64,000 nt of DNA from assembly GCF_010093595.1 (NCBI RefSeq), contig NW_022985439.1:1407822-1471821 (forward strand), given 5' to 3'. Positions within the stretch are counted from its first letter, which is position 1. Each line of letters opens with the position of its first letter. The notes beneath the pieces were generated by a model, which ran no database searches, had not been told where the DNA came from, and saw only the letters and a list, made by a program, of their open reading frames with translations. Shown here in pieces: positions 56,743 through 64,000 of the stretch. The DNA is from Mytilinidion resinicola (Eukaryota; Ascomycota; Dothideomycetes; Mytilinidiales; Mytilinidiaceae). The position numbers and the translations under genes were made by a program.

Positions 56743-58132
56743 TCAAGGATTTGAGTGAGACCATCGAGCTTCGCCACCACATAGTGAAGCTTTCTTGAAT
56801 TCGTCTATTCTCTCCGTGTTCCATCCTGAGTCCCAGGTCCATTGAGTGTCCCTGTCCGGCGATTGGCTGTGGCCCAGACGGAAGTGGTGAGCAAGTTGGC
56901 ATGTTGTGTTGTGGTGAAGATATTGGAAACAGTGGCGGTCGAGATTGCATGCGTCTTTACATTGATCGAAAGACTTGTCAGACAGTGGTTTAGGGTTCAC
57001 ACCGTCGTCTTCCGACATGTTCGTCCAGTTGTAGGCTATTGGGGTGATCAGGGGCTCTACTATTGCACCATACAGCTCTTCAAAGAGAAGTGGTGTCTGG
57101 CAGTGTGAGCACCTGCTCTCTCAGGAGGAGGATTGAGACTCGTTTGGAAGAACTTACAGTTGAATTTCTCTTCATCTCCCAATCCCACAGGTCGCCCACG
57201 TCCTTACCGCTCAAGTGGTGAAGTGTGACGATGGGTTCGCACCATTGCTCCGGCCCAAAACGAAGAGTAGAGACCTTCTCTCCGTTTATCAGTGGCCAGT
57301 AACCCTTCAAGGTGATGCCGATATTCTTGAATACTCTGGCTAGAACTTCATCGCCGCAGCATTCCTCCTTCATGTCCTGTCCAAATTGATGGTTGCCCAC
57401 AGAGTATTCGTCTCTGAAGTACCTTCCATAATATGCCAATTCTCCTAGCGCCTTCTTGGAGAGGATCAACCCACTGCCACCATGACCGAAGACAGGCTTC
57501 TTCGGAGGCCAAACCGGGGATCCCATGTACAAGGGTTGCTCGGGATCCAGATGCGAGAGGAAGCGCAGCAGATTGTCCCAGACCACGTATGTATCCAGCT
57601 CAATGAACATATACCAGTCCTTCTGCCTCGGCATTTTCCAGGTCATTTCCATCATAGGGAAGAACTTGTATTTGTCCAGCTTCCAGCCATCCCCGCTCCT
57701 GCCAACGCGCTGGCCCGACGCCTTCTGCTGCTTGATGGTGTCATAGATCTTGAAGTCGGGGTTATCGTGCTCGTATCGCTCGGAGAAGTTCTCGAGCGCA
57801 TCGATGATGTGGTGGCCATGGGAGGACTCCTCGAAGTCGGAGAAGATGAGAAGGTCTGGGACGCAGGACGTGACAGTGCGAAGGTGGATTGGAAGCTTCG
57901 ATTCGACCTCTCCTGCACCAATCTTGAGAACTACCTGGATTTTATCGAAGGCATGCTTCGGCAGCGCCTTGCACGCATCAAGCGCCGAGTGGTTCTTGGA
58001 TAGTAGGTAGTCGGCATCGTCCCACGTATCAAAGCCGCGACGGCCTGGTAGTGAAGGCAGGCCAAAGAGGTAGTACAAAAGTGATATGATTAAGATTGTC
58101 AGCACAAAGCGGAGCCTCCGCGGTCGGTTCAT
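56743..58132 (-). CDS. GT31-like type II membrane glycosyltransferase
   Basis: Golgi glycosyltransferase of a fungal group related to core-1 beta-1,3-galactosyltransferases. Two exons (intron 57097-57157) give 442 aa. A signal anchor (LRFVLTILIISLLYYLFGL) follows the short basic tail MNRPRRLR. The catalytic part has LLIFSDFEE, WYMFIELDTYVVWDNLLRFL (metal-binding LDT at the DxD place), GHGGSGLILSKKAL and CCGDEVLARVFKNIGI. The C-terminal segment encoded by exon 2 has paired Cys (CKDACNLDRHCFQY, NTTCQLAHHFRLG), like a small PAN/apple module. Acceptor substrate unknown. The start used is ATG; the frame extends six codons upstream without one. Confidence 0.85.
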
Positions 58133-58867
58133 TATGTGATCGCTGTGCAAGGCTCAGGTGGATCGTGTGCCCACAGCTCCACCAACGAGAACGCCAAGGT
58201 GGGTTTCTCAGCCCTTGAGAGAGCAAGGTTCCCCCGAGCCGTGACTTTCTGACAACTCCATTTCCCCATCGCTTCTCCATCAACCAGAATGACGCCTCGA
58301 TTTAGGCGTCAATCACTTCGTAGCGAGGGAGTCTGCTACTGCGGCGCTAATTCGAACAGGTGTCACCGTTGAGTGGCTCATGTTGCCCAGGAGGTCTCGC
58401 CCAGCCTTGTTGGCCCTGATTTGCTCCCTCTAGAAACATGGCTTTGCTTCCCGCTCTAGTACTGATGCCTTTCACTTGGCGATGGGGCTGAGACGATGTG
58501 TTTTTACTTCAGCTCGTCGGAACTTGCCATGCACGATACCATCCCCAGCTTTCACTGGATGCCACCCTCGTATAACTCCTGGTTTCTCGTTTACCTGTCC
58601 ATAGCCGGACTTGGCTTTCTATATTTCTCCAAACCTTCTTTCTGCCAACTCTTAAATGCGCCTTTCATGCAGGTGTCACAGTCTGGGGCGGCTCAGCCGT
58701 GGCGTTCCTGTTGAAAATGGTGGGGAGGGGCCTGGAAATGGTCTACATATAAGGCTGTACCTTTCCTACCAACACATTGCTTTTGCACATTCTTTTCATC
58801 TTTAATGTCATAATATCTACGGAACACTACAACTTTCGTTCAAATAACCAGTCCCAAGTCTTTCATC
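58133..58867. other. Divergent intergenic region (GT31 / secreted Cys-rich protein)
   Basis: Promoters of both genes; ATATAAGG at 58747-58754 is the likely TATA box of the rightward gene. A 72-codon frame at 58496-58714 lies in this promoter and is not called. Confidence 0.45.
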
Positions 58868-59597
58868 ATGAAGCTATCTACCATCCTGATCCCAACCATC
58901 TTTGCGTGCGGCACCCTTGCCGAAGATTTCTTCAGATTCGCCCAGGGCGGCATGTTCGACAAGAGAGTATCGTGTGGCCGAGGCGCTACGTGCCGGGAGG
59001 CCTGTGGTGGAGGAGCGACTGAGTGTGGCTCGAGTGGAAACTACTGCTATGACCCCACACTTGGAGAGGTAGGGAGTATACGGCCCCTTTGCCTTCAAAG
59101 CTAACACGTTCCAAATGGGTAGACTTGCTGCGGAGACTCTGGATACTACTGTGCTGCCGGAAAGTACTGTGCGCCGATCGATGGATACTGCTGCTTCGAC
59201 GTGAGTACACTATTTCACCGATAGATCGGTCTCAAGTACTAACAGTCCGCAGGGAGAGACGCCCGAGCAATGTGCCGTCCGACAGACCCTGACCTTCCCT
59301 GCTGTCTCCGTAACAGTCTTCTCCTCCGTCGAAGCTCCAAGCGCCGTCTCGACCTCAGTCCCTGTGGCCGAGTCCTCTTCGATCGAGTCCTCTTCGATCG
59401 AGTCCTCTTCTGTCTTTGTGCCTTTGACCTCTGCGCCTAGCTTGGCACCAACCACATTCACCGGCAACGCATCGTTCTCCACTGCTACATTGGCTACCAC
59501 TAGCCCTGCTCAGTTCACTGGTGCCGCGGTCAAGAAGGACAGTGCCATTGGAGCCTTCATCATGGGCGCTCTGGGGCTGTTGGCTGCTGCGGTTTGA
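58868..59597 (+). CDS. Secreted Cys-rich protein with Ser/Thr tail and probable GPI anchor
   Basis: Not matched to a named family. Three exons (introns 59069-59122, 59201-59252) give 207 aa. A signal peptide of ~18 residues (MKLSTILIPTIFACGTLA) is followed by a Cys-rich region of about 70 residues with CGRGATCREACGGGATEC, CYDPTLGETCCGDSGYYC and YCAPIDGYCCFD. Then comes a Ser/Thr/Ala region with three ESSSI/V units and a hydrophobic C-terminus (GAFIMGALGLLAAAV) after a likely omega site. This layout fits cell-wall-attached or effector-like proteins of fungi; no function can be assigned. Confidence 0.82.
59364..59408 (+). repeat. Triplicated 15-bp unit (ESSSI)
   Basis: Three tandem GAGTCCTCTTCNNTC units in the last exon of the secreted protein; the first two are identical, the third diverges at its end. 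Confidence 0.7.
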
Positions 59598-60166
59598 GTC
59601 TTATAATATCTGTCGCGGATGCTGCCATTTAGGCGAACCTTACGTTCCTTACTCTGGGTAGGCAGGAGTTCAAAGCCTCGAACATATGGTGATATAATAG
59701 GTATCAAAACTCTCTTGGGATGTGTTGTTTCATCTTCATCGGGTAGCATCATGTAATAACTGAATACAATAACGGAAAGATGTATCCCAACTATTTACAT
59801 TTATGAGTACTTCTTGATATGTGACATTTGATTTGTTACATCGTACCCGGAACTCTTATGAGGTAGTGAAGGACTTCTGACAGTGGCAAGTGGTTGTAAG
59901 TGTGGTAGTGTTGGAGGTAGCCCGAATTGAAGGGTTTGATTCTTCATATTGTATCACGATTCTTTTCCGATATCCAGGGGTGTCTCCATAATATATCAAT
60001 GTTGCCAGAATGTCACAGATCATAGCACAATTCACACACAGACTCTATTATCTTACAAGCTGCATCCATCACCCCGTTATGGGTGGCTCCAACGGGGTAT
60101 AGTTATGTTCATAATACCATCACGAGTCTCCAGAATTCGGACTTCATCACCACCCCCCTTCTCCTA
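59598..60166. other. Convergent spacer secreted protein / GRC3
   Basis: 3' flanks of two convergent genes, AT-rich at 59750-60010. No gene seen. Confidence 0.4.
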
Positions 60167-62295
60167 CTACTTGAACCGTCTCAACTTCCGCAACATGTGC
60201 AACTTTCCCCACCCCTCCACCTCCTCCGCGTCTGCCACCCATGGGCCCATGATAATACCACTCTTTCCTACACGCCACGCCGCCTCCTTGTCAGGATTCA
60301 GTCCCATAACGCCATTCTTCCTTGTCATCTGGTCAAAGTGCGTATCCTCTAGATATGCCCACGTAGGGTGCTCACAGCAGCCGAAAACAAGAACTGTCTT
60401 TTTCGGGTCTAAATCCGCAAGAAGGGTACTATGCGTCGATGGAACGAGGACTTCGAGTGACTGGTTCTGGGCATCAAAGCCCCGGATGAGTGCTGTGCAG
60501 ACCACTTTAGTCTTCCCGGGGTCCAGGGGGGTCACCACGTTGTTCTGGTCTGGTGGGAAGTACGGAATGCCAGCTAATCGTGCAGGGATGGGAGAGCTTG
60601 GGCCGTAATGGGCTCGGATAGTCACGTCTTCGGGGGTGCGAGGGAGCCTGCCGTACTGGGCTTGGATGGCAGGATCGGAAGTCTCAACAATGGTAATAAG
60701 TGAGCCATTGAGGATGGTGGCAATGCAGCTGGCGTCGGTCCATTCGCTTAGCATTAGGACCCCGATAAAGTCGAGAGACTCTAATGGGTCAGCCCCATAG
60801 CGGACTTCCCAGGGGTTCGTCTGGGATAGCGTGGTGGCGTTATATATCCGCTGTCCGTTAACCTCGTCAAGGTCTTCGCAGTGGAAGTACGACAACATGT
60901 GCATATTTGCCAGCCTGGAGTCTGTTCGAAGTGGTATCGCATTTGGATGAGCCTCGATGGGGCTAAAGTCTATGCCATCCTTCTCGCAGGCGGCTCGTAC
61001 TGGGCCGAGAAACTGCTCATCGGGCCGTCCGTCGCGTTTTCCAGAAAAGAAGTAAGAAATGCTCGTGGGGCGTATGTGACTGATGGTGCGAAGGAACGGG
61101 TCGAGGTCGTTACCGAGTGCCCAGGCTGGAGTGTTGATTACAAGTATAGCCTTAGAATGATAGGAGCGAAGCGCCTCATAGCGGTCTATAAGATTGCTCA
61201 CGCAAAGGAAGAAGTACTCAGGGTACTCTGTAACAGCATTCAATGGCATGCAGTGTGACCAAATAATGTGATTGTCCTTTCCGTCATCGGGCATTGGGGC
61301 TGGATGGGTATATGGAGGACCGAAATTGAGCTTCCTTACCTGGACCAAAGCAACCTGGCCTTGCGGTGTATATTCTGGCTTGGTAGTGTCCAGGTCCAAA
61401 TAGAAGACAGAGACCACAGGATCGTCCCCCAGTGAAGTCAACATATGGTTGATCGAACAATTCGCGTACGTGTTTTTCCCGCTGAGTTTTGTACCCGCAA
61501 TCATTATTCTTGGGTATTTAGTAATGCATAACTTCAATATGAGACTTGGCGACAGAGCAGCCACTGGAATCAGCGAGCGCTTCAACTCATCACCTATATT
61601 CCGATAGGCCATTACAAAGGAGCGATGATATTCTCCTTCCTTTTTAATGGCCCCGATTTTCGAGAATAAATCGGAGAGTTGTTCCAATAGCTCCATACTA
61701 GGGCACGTTTTGAAGCAAACAACAGATGCTCCAATTGCTTCAACAACTGGCAAAGAGTGCGTACATAGAGCGAAGACGCGCTGCGGCGAGTTCTTTGCCT
61801 TTAAAACGGCACCATTTAGAATGACAGCCCCTGATTCGACGACAATATCGTAGACTCCGATGTTTACAATAGTCTCGCGGTGCCGAAGTTGGACAATCAG
61901 CTCCTTGTGGGCGTCAGTTAGTATGTCGGTTTGGTTTCCTTTCCATGTCGTTAGGGGTGAATCGACTCGAGAAATCTCTTCAGGGCTGTCGTTTTCTTCA
62001 TCCAAATCGTGTTTAGGGTTAGCATCCTCAGCCGGATTAGAGTTCGAGCTACTAGGGAACGGTTGCTCGCTGCTAAGCTCTAATTCCACAGCTTTGAATG
62101 CGACACCCACGTAACCAGACGAAATCTCTAGAGCGCGCTGGCGTGCTGCCGCAAAAGCGCTGACCGGTCGGGCTTCTGCCAATTCTGCTATAAGTACTGT
62201 CAGGTAATGAAAGCGTAAGGGCGGAGAAGAGACTTACTGTTAGCATCATCACCGCGGTGAGGACTCCCTTCAGCTCTCCTCTTCAGAGACGACAT
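60167..62295 (-). CDS. GRC3: Polynucleotide 5'-hydroxyl kinase GRC3-like protein
   Basis: Clp1/Grc3 family member; Grc3 phosphorylates RNA 5'-OH ends during ITS2 processing and works with the nuclease Las1. Two exons (intron 62188-62237) give 692 aa. The N-terminal SAFAAARQRALE, the central P-loop domain and the C-terminal domain (LDFIGVLMLSEW, ILNGSLITIVETSDP, VVCTALIRGFDAQNQSLEVL) fit GRC3. Several catalytic motifs differ from the usual ones: the P-loop reads GTKLSGKNT (Asn after Lys), the Walker-B region YLDLDTTKPEY replaces DLDPGQPEF, and NTPAWALG replaces TxGW. It may be catalytically weak or inactive. Head-to-head with RPA34 at 219 bp. Confidence 0.82.
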
Positions 62296-62514
62296 GGTGC
62301 CGCTCCGTGCGCTATTGAGCTGAGCGGGTGCAGATATTTTTTCGTCCAGATGTGAAGCTTTGAGGCAGGTTGACGCGCCGCGAAGGTGACTAAGCAGGAA
62401 GAGTAGCGGCTTGGCAGAGGCAGGGATTGTGCATGTGCTATTCAATTTTTTGCTCTAAACTTTTTTGCAGCTGAGTGGGGAACACCACTGCCGCATGATG
62501 ACACCATTTACGAG

Positions 62515-63840
62515 ATGAAGGAGGCCACAAAGAAGAAAGCGCTTCCGCCGAAGAGCGGGAAAGGCTCAAAGAAGGATACGAAGGTCCAACCGCCGCCAGG
62601 AAAGAAATCGCACCTGAGTGCGGAGACCATTGACGACAGCGACAGCAGCGACGCCGAAACTGGAGCTGAGACAAACAAGCTTGAAACACCTACTATCAAG
62701 AAACCGATCGTATCGACAACGAGGGTTGAGCCGCCGAAGCCGAAGTCGAAGCTCAATGGACACATCGAGAAGACTTCGAACCAAAAAAAGCCGGTGAATG
62801 GTACAACAAAGCCCAAGAGCTCGGAAGCTCCTTTAGTGGACAGTGACAGCGATAGCAATAACGGAACAGAAAAGAGTCGGTCGGAAAGCGACGGTGCCGG
62901 TGCGAAAGACAGTGGAAGCGATAGCGACGGAGACAGCGAGAGCGGGGTGGACGAGAGTGACGTTGCAGAGGAGAGGCCGATTGCCCAGGTAGCAAATGGG
63001 TATGAGAAGCACCGCTGTCATCTGTTGTCGCAACACTGATGAACAGTATAGTCGATCTGCACCCGCTCGAAGCCACACAGTCCAGCTTCAGGCCGCTCGT
63101 CCCTTTGAACCTCCGAAAAGCTTCAATGCTGTGTCAGCACGTCTAGCACCGTCGTCGAATGTGATGAAACTCTTCAATCAAGGCAGCGTGTCCGAGAAGC
63201 AAATATGGCACGTTACAGTCCCCGCAGGAGTTTCGATTGACTCCCTGAAGGAGGTTTCGTACAGCAAAATCGCAAATGGCGACGCGGTCATAACCCACAA
63301 GGGTACTGAATACGGGTTTAAGACCCAAAGGAAGGGAGAGGAAGGCAACACTAGAGTCATGTTGCCAGGCCATGAAGGTTATAAAGCAGGTCGGTGTAAA
63401 TTTTGCCTCTCAAGACACGAATTAGGTCTCTAACTAGCCCAGTCCCTGCACCAATAGCACGCTCCCTCAATCTCCAGCAAATCGTTCAGTTGCCAAAACT
63501 CAGCTCGGCGCAAGTGAATCAAAGAAAGGGCTCCAAGACTCCCTCTACTATAGCTCCAAGGGCACAGCCAAAGGGGCTTCGAATGCGATTTCTTCCGTCT
63601 GGGTTTGGTGATGTGGAACCAGGGATAATCGGCTCATCAGACAGTGAGGCTGAGGCGAGGAAACCGAACAGTGCCAATGGCCTCCATCGGCCCGAGAAAC
63701 GAAAACACGAAGATACGAATGGAGACCGACATGAGAGACCGAAGAAGGCTAAGAAGTCCAAGGACCCAGAACACGAGAAACGGAAAGCGGAGAAGAAGGC
63801 TCGGAAAAGAAAAAGAGAAGAAGCCAGGGTGGGCGCATGA
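62515..63840 (+). CDS. RPA34: RNA polymerase I subunit RPA34 (A34.5)
   Basis: Subunit of the Pol I A49-A34.5 heterodimer, a TFIIF-like module that stimulates rRNA transcription. Three exons (introns 63000-63051 and 63394-63437) give 409 aa. The acidic N-terminal tail carries DSD repeats; the dimerisation domain (about 165-330) includes RPFEPPKSFNAV, LFNQGSVSEKQIWHVTVPAG, TEYGFKTQRKGE and PKGLRMRFLPSGFGDVEPG. The C-terminus is a Lys-rich tail (PKKAKKSKDPEHEKRKAEKK), typical of the family. The DNA shares its promoter with GRC3, another ribosome-biogenesis gene. Confidence 0.87.
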
Positions 63841-64000
63841 AGAAAGTGGCTCTGGTATTAAAGATACACCAACTCGAGCACAGCCTAGTCTTCAAGGAAG
63901 ACGACAGCTTGTTAAGTGAACTAGCTGTCACCAGGTATGGTGGTATGGCGTTCATGGCGGCGGCAGAGGCACGAAGCACAAGAGCCTCCGATGCAATATG
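63841..64000. other. 3' flank of RPA34 to window end
   Basis: No feature supported in the last 160 bases; a minus-strand frame open here overlaps the RPA34 tail and is not convincing. Confidence 0.4.

Noticed and set aside
58496..58714. 72-codon frame with a hydrophobic stretch
   Set aside because: Sits just before the TATA box of the secreted Cys-rich gene, has no cleavable signal pattern and no homology-like features.
63749..63979. Minus-strand frame at the right edge
   Set aside because: Antisense to the Lys-rich tail of RPA34, so its openness follows from that composition; no motif recognised.

Overview
The window is nuclear DNA of a filamentous ascomycete (Pezizomycotina). Genes are dense and sit on both strands. 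Most are cut by GT-AG introns of 44-65 bp with CTRAY-like branch sites, and the recognisable proteins are fungal housekeeping families. A pair of almost identical introns in one gene resembles the introner-like elements reported from Dothideomycetes, so that class is my best guess, but it is not proven. No rRNA, tRNA, CRISPR, PKS or NRPS gene was found.

Region 1 (1-22.6 kb) is mostly housekeeping: a secreted calcineurin-like phosphoesterase cut by the window edge, an RCC1 Ran-GEF, the inositol pyrophosphate kinase/phosphatase VIP1, the SSU-processome protein UTP21, a TRF4/Cid14-type poly(A) polymerase, a Dal5-like permease and a dysferlin-domain peroxin. Two non-coding repeat structures lie between them: a diverged ~160-bp tandem array at 4.27-4.87 kb and a 118-bp hairpin-forming twin repeat at 17.05-17.29 kb.

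Region 2 (22.6-37 kb) holds two tiny convergent metallothionein genes built from very short exons, a two-domain GFA/CENP-V-type zinc protein, a seven-exon cyclase-family protein, mitochondrial GatA, a fungal membrane protein, an AA11 lytic polysaccharide monooxygenase and the SWR1 subunit SWC3. A 336-bp MITE with 15-bp terminal inverted repeats and a TA duplication follows at 37.5 kb.

Region 3 (37.9-56.6 kb) is the most interesting part: a contiguous set of CoA-dependent catabolic genes. It has two AtuA-like (DUF1446) proteins, a two-domain ABM protein, a TRI12-like MFS transporter, an SDR, two acyl-CoA ligases both ending in SKL, two enoyl-CoA hydratase-fold proteins (one ending in SRL) and a MaoC-type hydratase ending in SNL. 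The C-termini point to peroxisomes. A palindrome, GCTAATGATTCATTAGC, recurs in three of the promoters, and CACGTG boxes, including a shared GATCACGTGC, occur in the others. I read this as a co-regulated peroxisomal pathway that activates and shortens an unusual (branched, isoprenoid or aromatic) acid. The substrate is unknown, and no acyl-CoA oxidase, thiolase or biotin carboxylase is present here. The transporter gene carries the duplicated intron pair.

Region 4 (56.7-64 kb) has a GT31-like glycosyltransferase, a Cys-rich secreted protein with a probable GPI anchor, a GRC3-type polynucleotide kinase with altered active-site motifs, and the RNA polymerase I subunit RPA34.
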